Assembly (NCBI RefSeq): GCF_905372115.1
Contig: NZ_CAJPNR010000002.1
Location: forward strand, 1 to 64,000
From: an uncultured Streptococcus sp.
GTDB lineage: Bacteria; Bacillota; Bacilli; Lactobacillales; Streptococcaceae
Length of the DNA stretch: 64,000 nt
Reading direction: 5' to 3'
The translations under genes were made by a program, and so were the position numbers. The notes under the pieces were generated by a model that was not told the origin of the DNA, did not search any database, and saw nothing but the letters and a program-made list of their open reading frames with translations. Positions 34,179-43,101 of this stretch are shown piece after piece; position 1 is the stretch's first letter, and every line of letters starts with the position of its first letter.

Positions 34179-35189
34179 TTACTCCATCGTTTCAAAAGCC
34201 AGACTTGGCTTAGCATTGAGGTTCAAACTGGCAAAATTCTCCTTGTTCCATTCACTGACACTGGCATAAGCAATCATACCAGCATTGTCACCGCAAAGGC
34301 GCAGAGGCGGAATGATCACCCTAACATCCTGAATCTCAGCAGCCAAGCGTTCTCTCAAGCCTTGATTAGCCGCAACACCGCCCGCCACGACTAGAGTCTT
34401 GACTGGATATTTTTCCAGGGCTTTCTTAGTCTTGGCCATGAGAATATCCATAACCGCTGCCTGAAAGCTTGCTGACAGGTCTTGATTAGACAAGGCTTCT
34501 CCTTTTTGCTGGGCATTGTGATGCAGGTTGATAAAGGCCGACTTGAGACCGGAAAAAGAAAATTCCAGATTGTCTTCCTTGACCATGGCCCGCGGAAAAT
34601 CATAAATATCCTGTCCCTCATGAGCTAACTGATCAATCTCCCGGCCTGCTGGATAGGTCAGCCCCATGACTCGACCGACCTTATCATAGGCTTCTCCGAC
34701 CGCATCATCGCGGGTCTCACCCACAATCTTATAGTCACCAGCCTGACTGACATAGACCAGCTCAGTATGACCGCCGCTGACCAAGAGAGCCAGCAAGGGA
34801 AATTCCAAAGGTTCCACGCTCTGGGCTGCCATCAGGTGTCCAGCCATATGATTGACCGGAATCAAGGGAATATCATGAGCCCAGGCAAAGGACTTGGCCG
34901 CTGCCAAGCCGACCAGAAGCGCCCCAACCAGACCAGGACCGTAGGTAACGGCCACCGCTGTAACTTGCTCCTCGCTAATCCCTGCTTCTGCCAAGGCCTC
35001 CTCAATGCAAACCGTAATAACCTCCACATGGTGACGGCTGGCCACTTCCGGTACCACTCCGCCAAAACGCTTGTGACTCTCAATCTGGCTGGCAATGACA
35101 TTGCTCAAAAGCTCCGTCTCATTCTTCAGAACCGCCACACTGGTCTCGTCGCAAGATGTCTCAAAAGCTAAAATATATCTATCTTTCAT
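34179..35189 (-). CDS. tsaD: tRNA N6-adenosine threonylcarbamoyltransferase TsaD
   Basis: Catalytic subunit that transfers threonylcarbamoyl to A37 of ANN-decoding tRNAs (t6A), with TsaB and TsaE. The 336 residues have the ASKHA fold with AFETSCDETSVAV (residues about 8-20), the iron-binding histidines in the RHHVEV and NHMAGHL segments (HxxxH at about 113-117), and SGGHTEL and GGVAANQGLR motifs. It overlaps rimI by 11 bp and follows tsaB in the same operon, as in other streptococci. Confidence 0.97.
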   Translation of the reverse strand: MKDRYILAFETSCDETSVAVLKNETELLSNVIASQIESHKRFGGVVPEVASRHHVEVITVCIEEALAEAGISEEQVTAVAVTYGPGLVGALLVGLAAAKSFAWAHDIPLIPVNHMAGHLMAAQSVEPLEFPLLALLVSGGHTELVYVSQAGDYKIVGETRDDAVGEAYDKVGRVMGLTYPAGREIDQLAHEGQDIYDFPRAMVKEDNLEFSFSGLKSAFINLHHNAQQKGEALSNQDLSASFQAAVMDILMAKTKKALEKYPVKTLVVAGGVAANQGLRERLAAEIQDVRVIIPPLRLCGDNAGMIAYASVSEWNKENFASLNLNAKPSLAFETME

Positions 35190-35631
35190 GGATCTCTCTT
35201 TTCATGACAATCGCATCTTCCACCGGTACATGGTAGTAGGCCTTCCGCCGCGCGATTTCTTCAAATTTTTCTTTTTTGTAAAATAGCAGAGCTGGCTTGT
35301 TTGACTCCCTCACTTCGAGGAAAATTTCTTTGTCTGCTGGCAAAAAGTCAAACAAGGCTGTCGCGATTTTCTGCCCCTGATAGTTAGGCAATACAGCAAT
35401 CTGCAGAACTTCTGCTTCAAAGTCTGTATCCTGCCAGACTAAAAAGCCGACAAGCTGACTCCCATCTTCTGCTAGCGCACAGCTGTACACATCCGAGAGC
35501 AGGACCTCTTCCAATTGACCCACAGTCCAAGGGCTGACCGCATAGACTGCAAGTAAGAGCTGTTCCAGCTCTTCTGCTAGAACTGCCACGTCCACATCCG
35601 AGCTGTCGCTCCATTTTCTCAACTTAATCAT
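35179..35631 (-). CDS. rimI: Ribosomal-protein-alanine N-acetyltransferase RimI-like
   Basis: GNAT acetyltransferase of 150 residues; RimI acetylates the N-terminal alanine of ribosomal protein S18. The acetyl-CoA loop appears as LPNYQGQKIATALF (about 88-101) and the C-terminal ESNKPALLFYKKEKF segment matches the family. The frame is open to 35679, but the ATG at 35631 overlaps the tsaB stop as ATGA and fits family length. Position between tsaB and tsaD is the conserved streptococcal order. Some such proteins have broad N-terminal specificity. Confidence 0.92.
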   Translation of the reverse strand: MIKLRKWSDSSDVDVAVLAEELEQLLLAVYAVSPWTVGQLEEVLLSDVYSCALAEDGSQLVGFLVWQDTDFEAEVLQIAVLPNYQGQKIATALFDFLPADKEIFLEVRESNKPALLFYKKEKFEEIARRKAYYHVPVEDAIVMKREIHER

Positions 35632-36314
35632 AGGCGCTGAATGTAAGAATCGCTGGATTCCTTGTGATTCTTGAGCCAATTTTCCTCGGCTTCTACCCGC
35701 TTGAGATAGTTAGGAACAAAGTCATGAATGGACTGGGCTGGCAGGTCTAAACCGAGACGACCAACAGCCACCGCGTTTGGCAAGCTTGGCTGAATGGCAG
35801 CCTGAGGAAGAGCCGCTTCAATCTGCTCCGTAAAAGCTGCTGTCTCTCCGACAAAGGTGACTGACTGGTTAGCAGCGCCAGCTATTTCCAAAACCTCTGC
35901 CAAAGGCAGATGAGCTTCCGGCCGCACAGCCTGACCAGACTGGTAAAAGCCAGCATAGACATTATTTCGGCGGGCATCCATGATGGGAATGACCAAACCT
36001 TCCGCCTGCTCTGGGACTAAAGCCAGCAAACTAGACACACCAACCAGCTCAATCTTGAGGGTATGAGCCAGAGTCTTGGCTGTCGCCACCGCCATTCGCA
36101 GACCTGTGTAGCTGCCCGGACCCTGAGCAACTACGATACGATCCAAATCCGTCGGCTTCATGTCCAGACTATTCATCAGAAAATCAATAGCCGGCATCAG
36201 GGTAATGCTGTGGTTTTTCTTTATATTTAAAGTCATCTGCGCCAGCAAGGTCTCGTCCTCTAAAATCGCGAGCGTCAGCGCCTTACTTGACGTATCAAAA
36301 GCTGCAATCTTCAT
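35628..36314 (-). CDS. tsaB: tRNA threonylcarbamoyladenosine biosynthesis protein TsaB
   Basis: ASKHA-fold partner of TsaD, needed for t6A formation. The 228 residues include AFDTSSKALTLA at the N-terminus and the signature QGPGSYTGLRMAVATAK (about residues 64-80). It overlaps rimI by 4 bp and begins 9 bp after the MarR gene, so the regulator and the tRNA-modification genes are probably on one transcript. Confidence 0.95.
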   Translation of the reverse strand: MKIAAFDTSSKALTLAILEDETLLAQMTLNIKKNHSITLMPAIDFLMNSLDMKPTDLDRIVVAQGPGSYTGLRMAVATAKTLAHTLKIELVGVSSLLALVPEQAEGLVIPIMDARRNNVYAGFYQSGQAVRPEAHLPLAEVLEIAGAANQSVTFVGETAAFTEQIEAALPQAAIQPSLPNAVAVGRLGLDLPAQSIHDFVPNYLKRVEAEENWLKNHKESSDSYIQRL

Positions 36315-36323
36315 GCTTATCCT

Positions 36324-36788
36324 CTATTTTTCCTCTTGCCGCCAAAGTGAGCGGCGTTTTAATTTGTCTTCGTAGAAACTATCTACCAAAAATTCCTCTA
36401 AAATCTGGCTAAAAGCCTCCAAATTAGGCACTTGCTGCGCCAAGTGTTTTCCAAAAATCGCTTCTTGCTCAGCAATCTTGGGCAGCAAATCCGCTCCAGC
36501 AGCAGTCAAGCTCAAGCGAGAACTGCGCTTGTCCTTGCTAGAAATTTCCTTCTTGACCAAGCCTTTTTTAATCAAAGCCTGCACCAAGCGACTAGGGCTT
36601 TTTTCTTCACAAATCAGGGATTCCCCCAAGCCCTTGAGAGACAGCGGAGCATGTTCGCCCAAAACGAGCAAGACCTCGCTTTGATTGGGCGTAATTCCCA
36701 AAGGCTCTAGCAACTTCCCATATTCTCTCGTCGCTAAGCTCTCTGCACTTCTAAACAAATAGCCAAATCGAATTCCTTCTGCTACCAC
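36324..36788 (-). CDS. MarR-family transcriptional regulator
   Basis: Regulator of 154 residues, with a winged helix at about 35-105 (LGITPNQSEVLLVL..., LICEEKSPSRLVQALIKKGLV). The start codon is GTG at 36788, supported by AGGAG 6-7 nt upstream. It is divergent from an SDR gene; the 130-bp gap between holds two palindromes and an SDR promoter, so it probably represses the SDR and itself. It is unusual in being followed directly by tsaB. Confidence 0.88.
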   Translation of the reverse strand: MVAEGIRFGYLFRSAESLATREYGKLLEPLGITPNQSEVLLVLGEHAPLSLKGLGESLICEEKSPSRLVQALIKKGLVKKEISSKDKRSSRLSLTAAGADLLPKIAEQEAIFGKHLAQQVPNLEAFSQILEEFLVDSFYEDKLKRRSLWRQEEK

Positions 36789-36839
36789 GCTGCTCTCCTT
36801 TCAAAAATCACTTCTATACTATTTTACACTAGATTAGGT

Positions 36840-36901
36840 AAATTGTTGACAATTTTAGTTAAAAAATATAAAATCTTAAATAGATGATATATCATCTATT
36901 T
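36840..36901 (+). promoter_or_regulatory. SDR promoter with two overlapping palindromic operators
   Basis: Promoter: TTGACA (36846-36851), 17-bp spacer, TAAAAT (36869-36874). Operator 1: AAATTGT-TG-ACAATTT (36840-36855), over the -35. Operator 2: a perfect 24-bp palindrome with arms AAATAGATGATA / TATCATCTATTT (36878-36901), over the expected transcription start and next to the ribosome site. Confidence 0.8.
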
Positions 36902-36920
36902 GCAAAAGGAGGAAAAACGG

Positions 36921-37973
36921 ATGACCCCAAACCCTACAAATCAAAAACCAGCTAGAACAATGACCCACGCTTTTGTGACTGGTGCGACCGGTCTTTTAGG
37001 AAATAATCTCGTGCGTGCTCTGCTAAAAGAAAACATTCAAGTGACCGCTCTCGTTCGCTCCGAGGAAAAAGCGCGCAAACAATTTGCCGACCTGCCTATC
37101 CAGATTGTCAAGGGGGATATTTTAGAGCCCGAAAGCTATCGTGACTATCTAGCAGGCTGCGACAGCCTCTTTCATACCGCTGCTTTTTTCCGCGATAATT
37201 ATAAAGGCGGCAAGCACTGGCAGGAGCTCTACGACACTAATATTATAGGCACAAATAACCTCCTAGAAGCTGCTTACGAGGCTGGTATCCGCCAATTTGT
37301 CCATACTTCCTCCTGTGTCGTACTGGAAGGTGAGGCCAATCAGCTAATCGATGAAAGCATGTCTCGCTCAAAAGATACTCCTTTTGATTACTATCGCAGC
37401 AAGATTTTGAGTGAAGAGGCCGTTCGTGATTTCTTGGACAAGCATTCAGATGTTTTCGGTTGCTTTATCTTGCCGAGTGTAATGTTGGGTCCTAGAGACC
37501 TTGGTCCGACCTCCAGTGGGCAGCTGATTATCAATTTTGTAGAGCAAAAACTTCCAGGTATCTTAAAGGCTAGCTATAATATGGTGGATGCTAGAGATGT
37601 AGCAGATATTCATCTCCGCGCCATGAAATACGGACGCTCAAAGGAGCGCTATCTGGCAGTTGGACGGCAAGTGACCATGACAGAATTGTACCAAATACTG
37701 AAAAAAATCACTGGCGTTCCCGCCCCCAAGCGCAAGATCTCCCCTCTTTTCGTCAAAATCTATGCCCAAGCAAGTGAGCTCTACCACCGGCTCACCAAAA
37801 AACCAATTTTGGTTACCAATGAGCTCGCTCATCTCATGGCCGAAGAATATCTCAAAAGTAATTTTAGCTTTGCCAAAACCGAGAGCGAGCTAGGCGGACA
37901 GCATCGCCCTCTCGAAGAAAGCTTAGCTGACGTGGTAGATTGGTACCGCAAGCACGGCTATTTCGCCAAATAA
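36921..37973 (+). CDS. NAD(P)-dependent extended short-chain dehydrogenase/epimerase
   Basis: Protein of 350 residues of the extended SDR superfamily, close to dihydroflavonol-4-reductase-like members. The dinucleotide loop is VTGATGLLGNNLV (about residues 19-31) and the catalytic YxxxK is in FDYYRSKIL (about 157-165). AAAGGAGG lies 8 nt before the ATG at 36921; the earlier TTG at 36900 falls in the operator and is rejected as the start. Substrate unknown; strict operator control by the divergent MarR regulator suggests a detoxification role. Confidence 0.88.
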   Translation: MTPNPTNQKPARTMTHAFVTGATGLLGNNLVRALLKENIQVTALVRSEEKARKQFADLPIQIVKGDILEPESYRDYLAGCDSLFHTAAFFRDNYKGGKHWQELYDTNIIGTNNLLEAAYEAGIRQFVHTSSCVVLEGEANQLIDESMSRSKDTPFDYYRSKILSEEAVRDFLDKHSDVFGCFILPSVMLGPRDLGPTSSGQLIINFVEQKLPGILKASYNMVDARDVADIHLRAMKYGRSKERYLAVGRQVTMTELYQILKKITGVPAPKRKISPLFVKIYAQASELYHRLTKKPILVTNELAHLMAEEYLKSNFSFAKTESELGGQHRPLEESLADVVDWYRKHGYFAK

Positions 37974-37982
37974 GCAGCCCTC

Positions 37983-38018
37983 AAAATCAAGTGACCAAAT
38001 GTTCATCGCTTGATTTTT
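37983..38018 (+). terminator. Terminator of the SDR gene
   Basis: AAAATCAAG / CTTGATTTTT pairing (37983-37991 with 38009-38018) and a T-rich tail. Confidence 0.7.
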
Positions 38019-38073
38019 CTTTTTGTCAAGCCGCTTTGGCTGAAAAACCGTCTCTGAAATTCACCGTCCCGAC

Positions 38074-38103
38074 TTGCTTCCTAAGCTCATTCTATGGTAT
38101 AAT
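38074..38103 (+). promoter_or_regulatory. Promoter of rpoY-rnjA
   Basis: TTGCTT (38074-38079), 18-bp spacer, TATAAT (38098-38103) with extended TGG. The 5' leader is long, about 210 bp. Together with the terminator and the hairpin at 38162 this accounts for the gap 37974-38320. Confidence 0.65.
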
Positions 38104-38161
38104 TACAATAATAATTAAACATCAGGTCAATTTCATTACTCTTACTTTTCCATAAGATACA

Positions 38162-38184
38162 AGGCTAAAACAGCATTTTAGCCT
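38162..38184 (+). other. Hairpin in the rpoY-rnjA leader
   Basis: AGGCTAAAA-5-TTTTAGCCT, no T run after it, so it may shape or stabilise the leader rather than terminate. Confidence 0.5.
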
Positions 38185-38320
38185 CTTCATTTGAGTAAGC
38201 CCTATCAGAAGTCACAGCAATTGCTCACTTTCCATTTATCATTTTTAATTTATCATATGAAGAAATGCGCTAACGCCTGCCTTCTTTTATTTTTTAGACC
38301 TTATCACAGAAAGGAATCTT

Positions 38321-38551
38321 ATGATTTACAAAGTTTTTTATCAGGAAACAAAAGAGCGCAGTCCGCGCCGTGAAAAGACACGTGCCCTTTATTTAGAGAT
38401 TGAAGCAGCTAATGAATTGGAAGGACGCATTCAGGCTCGTAAGTTAGTCGAAGAAAATACCCCTTACAATATTGAATTTATCGAGCTCTTGTCTGACAAA
38501 CACCTCGAATATGAAAAAGAGTCAGGCACTTTTGAATTGACGGAGTTCTAA
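38321..38551 (+). CDS. rpoY: RNA polymerase epsilon subunit (DUF1447)
   Basis: Small RNA polymerase accessory subunit of 76 residues, found in Firmicutes. The sequence begins MIYKVFYQETKERSPRRE and has the expected length and ARKLVEENTPYNIEFIELL core. GAAAGGAATCTT precedes the ATG. Its stop lies 3 bp before rnjA; the rpoY-rnjA pairing is conserved in Firmicutes. Confidence 0.95.
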   Translation: MIYKVFYQETKERSPRREKTRALYLEIEAANELEGRIQARKLVEENTPYNIEFIELLSDKHLEYEKESGTFELTEF

Positions 38552-38554
38552 CCC

Positions 38555-40237
38555 ATGGCATATACCTTAAAACCCAAAGAAGTTGGCGTTTTTGCGATTG
38601 GTGGGTTAGGCGAAATCGGTAAAAACACCTACGGGATTGAATACCAAAATGAAATCATCATCGTGGATGCCGGTATCAAGTTCCCAGAAGACGACCTACT
38701 AGGAATTGACTATGTCATTCCCGACTACTCTTATATCGTGGAAAATATTGACCGCGTAAAAGCTGTCCTCATCACCCACGGGCACGAGGACCACATTGGC
38801 GGTATTCCTTTCCTGCTCAAGCAGGCCAATGTTCCTATCTATGCGGGTCCTTTGGCCCTAGCCCTCATTCGGGGCAAGCTAGAAGAGCATGGACTTTTGC
38901 GCGATGCCAAACTCTATGAAATCAATCAAAACACAGAGTTGACCTTTAAAAATCTGAAGGCGACTTTCTTCCGGACAACCCACTCTATTCCAGAGCCCTT
39001 GGGGATTGTCATTCATACGCCGCAGGGTAAGATTGTCTGTACAGGTGACTTCAAGTTTGACTTTACACCAGTCGGTGAGCCAGCCGACTTGCACCGCATG
39101 GCCGCTCTGGGCGAGGAAGGCGTTCTCTGTCTCCTATCTGACTCGACCAATGCTGAAGTTCCAACCTTTACCAATTCCGAAAAAGTGGTCGGGCAATCTA
39201 TCATGAAGATTATCGAAGGCATACATGGACGGATTATTTTCGCCTCTTTTGCTTCGAACATCTTCCGGCTCCAGCAGGCAGCAGATGCTGCTGTCAAGAC
39301 CGGACGTAAGATTGCGGTCTTTGGCCGCTCCATGGAAAAGGCTATTGTCAACGGGATTGAGCTGGGCTATATCAAGGTTCCCAAAGATACCTTCATCGAG
39401 CCAAATGAACTCAAGGACTATCCAGCTGGCGAAGTGCTGATTATGTGTACCGGAAGTCAGGGTGAGCCGATGGCAGCACTATCTCGGATTGCCAATGGTA
39501 CTCACCGTCAGGTTCAGCTGCAACCTGGTGATACAGTCATCTTCTCATCCAGTCCTATCCCTGGTAATACGACCAGCGTTAACAAGCTGATTAACATCAT
39601 TTCCGAGGCTGGTGTAGAAGTGATTCACGGTAAGATTAACAACATCCACACCTCTGGACACGGTGGCCAGCAAGAGCAGAAACTCATGCTTCGCTTGATC
39701 AAGCCTAAATATTTCATGCCAGTCCATGGTGAATACCGTATGCAGAAAGTCCATGCAGGTCTAGCCGTTGATACTGGAGTGCCAAAAGACAATATCTTCA
39801 TCATGAGCAATGGTGATGTGCTAGCTCTGACAGCTGACTCAGCCCGTATTGCCGGCAGCTTCAACGCTCAGGATATTTATGTTGATGGGAACCGCATTGG
39901 TGAAATCGGAGCTGCAGTCCTGCGCGACCGTAAAGACCTGTCAGAGGACGGTGTGGTTCTGGCTGTTGCGACGGTTGACTTTGAGTCCAAGATGATTTTA
40001 GCCGGTCCAGATATTCTCAGCCGCGGCTTTATCTACATGCGCGAATCAGGAGATCTCATTCGCCAAAGCCAGCGTATCCTCTTCAATGCCATTCGCATTG
40101 CACTCAAGAATAAAGACGCCAGCGTCCAATCTGTCAGCGGCGCTATCGTCAACGCCTTGCGTCCTTTCCTCTACGAAAGCACCGAGCGCGAACCCATTAT
40201 TATTCCGATGGTGCTTACACCAGACGAAGACAACTAA
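38555..40237 (+). CDS. rnjA: Ribonuclease J1
   Basis: Metallo-beta-lactamase/beta-CASP endo- and 5'-3' exoribonuclease, central to mRNA turnover. The 560 residues contain the metal site THGHEDHIGG (about 74-83), the TGDFKFDF strand (about 161-168), SDSTNAE (about 189-195), a beta-CASP domain (about 210-390) and the distal SGHGGQQE histidine (about 368-375). Co-transcribed with rpoY. Identification is certain; distinguishing J1 from J2 rests on gene context and length. Confidence 0.95.
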   Translation: MAYTLKPKEVGVFAIGGLGEIGKNTYGIEYQNEIIIVDAGIKFPEDDLLGIDYVIPDYSYIVENIDRVKAVLITHGHEDHIGGIPFLLKQANVPIYAGPLALALIRGKLEEHGLLRDAKLYEINQNTELTFKNLKATFFRTTHSIPEPLGIVIHTPQGKIVCTGDFKFDFTPVGEPADLHRMAALGEEGVLCLLSDSTNAEVPTFTNSEKVVGQSIMKIIEGIHGRIIFASFASNIFRLQQAADAAVKTGRKIAVFGRSMEKAIVNGIELGYIKVPKDTFIEPNELKDYPAGEVLIMCTGSQGEPMAALSRIANGTHRQVQLQPGDTVIFSSSPIPGNTTSVNKLINIISEAGVEVIHGKINNIHTSGHGGQQEQKLMLRLIKPKYFMPVHGEYRMQKVHAGLAVDTGVPKDNIFIMSNGDVLALTADSARIAGSFNAQDIYVDGNRIGEIGAAVLRDRKDLSEDGVVLAVATVDFESKMILAGPDILSRGFIYMRESGDLIRQSQRILFNAIRIALKNKDASVQSVSGAIVNALRPFLYESTEREPIIIPMVLTPDEDN

Positions 40238-40272
40238 AAATAAGCTTTGCTAGATTAGCAAAGCTTATTTTT
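40236..40272. terminator. Bidirectional terminator between rnjA and the AlkC-like gene
   Basis: A perfect 17-bp stem (40236-40252 with 40256-40272) with a 3-nt loop and T runs on both strands. Confidence 0.93.
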
Positions 40273-41011
40273 TTGCTTTATTTTTTGTTCGAGAGGCATG
40301 CTTGATAATCCAAGCGCAACTCGGACTCAATTCTTCCTTTTGCCAAGATCCAATCACCCTCTCAAACTTTTCAGGATCTTCTTTATATAAATCATTCAGA
40401 TTATTAGCGACACTTTTTTGGATTGATTTATCCGAATCATCCTTTAGATTCCTTAAAATAGCGCTAAATTCATCAAAATAATCTAAGACCACTGTCTGCT
40501 TCTTAGCCCAAGGCAGACGAATCCGCATACACTCGCTGGCTAACCTGCGGACGCGCATATTCTCATCTTGGCTCCACTTTAGCAATAAATCCATGGTAGC
40601 TTTAGGATAATTGGCCAGCAAGGGCCGCATGGAAAATTCTCCAGTAAATCGCTTAGTTAATTCCTTACTGAAGGCCGCGCTTAAGTCAAATTCTTGGCTC
40701 CCATAAAGTTCCACATACTTGCCAATCGGCCACAACCAATACCCTTCTGAAAACATGCCCAAGCCACCCTCTAACTCTGGACCGAGTATCTGCTCAAAAA
40801 CCTTAAGAGAATCAGCATAAGAAAGCGGCAAGCATTCTTTGATACTCTTTGCCAGCAGCTCTTGACGCTGAGTAAATTCCAAAGCCTCTAAGTCGCTTTC
40901 AACTAGAGACATAAAATGCTTAGATTCAAACTTATCTGTGACTTCTTGCAAGCGACGACTCAAATCCTCCGCATAAACCAAATCATAATAATCTTTAACC
41001 TTTTTCGCCAT
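40265..41011 (-). CDS. AlkC-like DNA alkylation repair protein (HEAT-repeat glycosylase)
   Basis: Protein of 248 residues, all-helical HEAT-like repeats of the ALK superfamily that removes N3-alkylated purines. Recognisable segments are LTKRFTGEFSMRPLL (about residues 118-132) and RVRRLASECMRIRLPWAKK (about 152-170), the latter matching the AlkC consensus VRRLASEG-RPRLPW with Cys for Gly and Ile for Pro. Alternatives are AlkD or a non-catalytic family member. The stop codon lies in the shared terminator stem. Confidence 0.75.
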   Translation of the reverse strand: MAKKVKDYYDLVYAEDLSRRLQEVTDKFESKHFMSLVESDLEALEFTQRQELLAKSIKECLPLSYADSLKVFEQILGPELEGGLGMFSEGYWLWPIGKYVELYGSQEFDLSAAFSKELTKRFTGEFSMRPLLANYPKATMDLLLKWSQDENMRVRRLASECMRIRLPWAKKQTVVLDYFDEFSAILRNLKDDSDKSIQKSVANNLNDLYKEDPEKFERVIGSWQKEELSPSCAWIIKHASRTKNKAKK

Positions 41012-41063
41012 AATTTCTAAATCCCCTTAACAGACTTCTCACTGCTCCTCTGACTTCTACTTC

Positions 41064-41249
41064 TTACTTTTTCTCTTCCAGAAAAAGAGACAACTCGTTC
41101 AAGGCACCTGAAATCATGTGAGCTGCCATATCCAGATCAATAGAGACAAGTTTCCCTTCTTTAGATAAAATGTCTAATTGTTCTCTCAAATGAAAGAAAG
41201 AATTACCACTATTATAGCACAAGAAAACAGAAGCCAAATTGACTTCCAT
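41064..41249 (-). pseudogene. C-terminal fragment resembling a TetR-family regulator
   Basis: A 61-codon frame starting right after the GNAT stop codon, with no convincing ribosome site. Its second half (VSIDLDMAAHMISGALNELSLFL) looks like the last helix of a TetR regulator (the usual AAHLLLGALNE-type segment), but the DNA-binding domain is missing. Most likely a decayed regulator; a coupled small protein is the alternative. Confidence 0.45.
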
Positions 41250-41669
41250 CTATTTGAAAATGGCTTCGTTTAATCGCTTGATAAAATGATATTTGGTAAT
41301 GTCCTTTTGTGGGACATCTGATAGACTGGCGTAGATTTCATAACCTTGCTTGATGTAAAAATCCTTGGCCTGATAAGATTTAGTGGACAAGGTAATGCTA
41401 GTTACTCCAGCTTCTACGGCCTTTTCTTCTAATTCTACCAGCAGACTGGCTCCCAAACCTTTTTTCTGATGTTCTTTATCCACCACCAAAGCCTTGACAT
41501 GAATATTTTCCAACACCTGTTGGGCATGGAGCAAGGCAATTAACTGGCCATCTTCCTCCCGCCTTAAATAATAATCTTGAGGTTCAAGTTTTTCAAGCAT
41601 ATCTGGACCAAAACAGGCTTTATATTGCTCATCGAAAACCCGCTTGATAAAATCATGAAATTCTTCCAT
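41250..41669 (-). CDS. GNAT-family N-acetyltransferase
   Basis: Protein of 139 residues with the acetyl-CoA loop VDKEHQKKGLGASLL (about residues 64-78; Q/R-x-x-G-x-G/A form) and the C-terminal FYIKQGYEIY strand. The acetyl acceptor is unknown. It lies between glnA (separated by a terminator) and the TetR fragment on the same strand. Confidence 0.83.
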   Translation of the reverse strand: MEEFHDFIKRVFDEQYKACFGPDMLEKLEPQDYYLRREEDGQLIALLHAQQVLENIHVKALVVDKEHQKKGLGASLLVELEEKAVEAGVTSITLSTKSYQAKDFYIKQGYEIYASLSDVPQKDITKYHFIKRLNEAIFK

Positions 41670-41685
41670 CTTTCTCCTCCTCCAT

Positions 41686-41718
41686 GAAAAAGCAGGGGAT
41701 ATGCCAATCCTCCTGCTC
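41686..41718 (-). terminator. Terminator of glnRA
   Basis: AGCAGG / CCTGCT stem (41691-41696 with 41712-41717) with inner pairing and a T run on the minus strand. Confidence 0.65.
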
Positions 41719-41723
41719 TAAGT

Positions 41724-43070
41724 TTAGTATAAATCTAGATAATTATCCACTTCCCATTGAGAGACAAATGTTGCATAGCTAGCCCACTCAATGCGCTTAG
41801 CTTCTAAGAAGCTTGTATAGATATGCTCGCCAAGTGCTGCTTTCACAACTTCATCTTCTGTCAAGGCCTTTAAGGCATTATGAAGAGTTGATGGCAAGTC
41901 TGTAATTCCTGCTTCCTTACGCTCCTCTGGAGTCATGATATAGATGTTTTCTTCGATTGGGGCTGGAGCTTCGATTTTATTTTCGACACCGTGCAGGCCA
42001 ACTTCCAAGAGAACTGCCATAGCGATATATGGATTGGCCATCGGATCAACCGAACGCAGCTCCAAGCGAGTACCCATACCACGAGAGGCTGGCACGCGCA
42101 CCAACGGTGAACGATTGCGTCCTGCCCAGGCAATATAAACTGGTGCTTCATATCCAGGAACCAGACGTTTGTATGAGTTGACCGTTGGATTCATGATAGC
42201 TGTGTAATTATAAGCATGGTTAATCAAACCACCCAAGAAATGGTAGGCTGTTTCTGACAGCTGCATACCCTTTGGATCTTCTGGATCGAAGAAGGCATTA
42301 TTTCCGTCTTGATCAAAGAGGGACATGTTACAGTGCATACCAGATCCCGCAATACCAAACTTCGGCTTAGCCATAAAGGTCGCATACAGACCATGCTTAC
42401 GAGCAATAGTTTTCACAACCAGCTTAAAAATCTGAATCTTGTCACAAGCCCGAAGCACTTCATCATACTTAAAGTCAATCTCGTGCTGGCCGACTGCGAC
42501 CTCATGGTGGCTAGCTTCTACTTCAAAGCCCATCTTGGTTAGGACATTGACGATTTCCCGGCGAGTATTGTCTGCCAAATCTGTCGGTGCCAAATCAAAA
42601 TAACCGCCCTTGTCATTTACTTCCAGCGTCGGATCGCCATTTTCATCCAGCTTAAAGAGGAAAAACTCTGGCTCTGGTCCGAGGTTAAAGGATTTGAAGC
42701 CCAGCTCTTCCATATGCTTGAGGGCGCGCTTGAGGTTACTGCGAGGATCCCCTAGAAACGGTACATGATCTGTCGTGTAAACATCACAAATCAGACCCGC
42801 TACACTGCCGTTTTCATCTCCCCAGGGAAAGACTGTCCAAGTATCCAGATCAGGGTAAAGATACATATCTGATTCATTGATACGGACAAAACCTTCAATG
42901 GAAGAACCATCAAACATGGCTTTATTGGATAAGACCTTGTCAAGCTGTTCATCCGTGGCAGGAATTTCCACATTCTTCATAGTCCCTAAAATATCAGAGA
43001 ACATAAGACGAATAAAGGTAACATTTTTCTCTTTTACTTCGCGACGGATATCAGCTGCTGTAATAGACAT
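41724..43070 (-). CDS. glnA: Glutamine synthetase, type I
   Basis: Forms glutamine from glutamate, ammonia and ATP. The 448 residues carry FDGSSIEGFVRI (about 53-64), the metal-binding EVEASHHEVAVGQHEIDF region (about 183-200), the ATP segment KPKFGIAGSGMHCNMS (about 235-250) and NRSPLVRVPASRG (about 316-328). In Firmicutes the feedback-inhibited enzyme also acts with GlnR to sense glutamine. It is the second gene of glnRA. Confidence 0.97.
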   Translation of the reverse strand: MSITAADIRREVKEKNVTFIRLMFSDILGTMKNVEIPATDEQLDKVLSNKAMFDGSSIEGFVRINESDMYLYPDLDTWTVFPWGDENGSVAGLICDVYTTDHVPFLGDPRSNLKRALKHMEELGFKSFNLGPEPEFFLFKLDENGDPTLEVNDKGGYFDLAPTDLADNTRREIVNVLTKMGFEVEASHHEVAVGQHEIDFKYDEVLRACDKIQIFKLVVKTIARKHGLYATFMAKPKFGIAGSGMHCNMSLFDQDGNNAFFDPEDPKGMQLSETAYHFLGGLINHAYNYTAIMNPTVNSYKRLVPGYEAPVYIAWAGRNRSPLVRVPASRGMGTRLELRSVDPMANPYIAMAVLLEVGLHGVENKIEAPAPIEENIYIMTPEERKEAGITDLPSTLHNALKALTEDEVVKAALGEHIYTSFLEAKRIEWASYATFVSQWEVDNYLDLY

Positions 43071-43101
43071 TAAATTTCTCCTTGTAATTCAAACAAAATA
43101 G

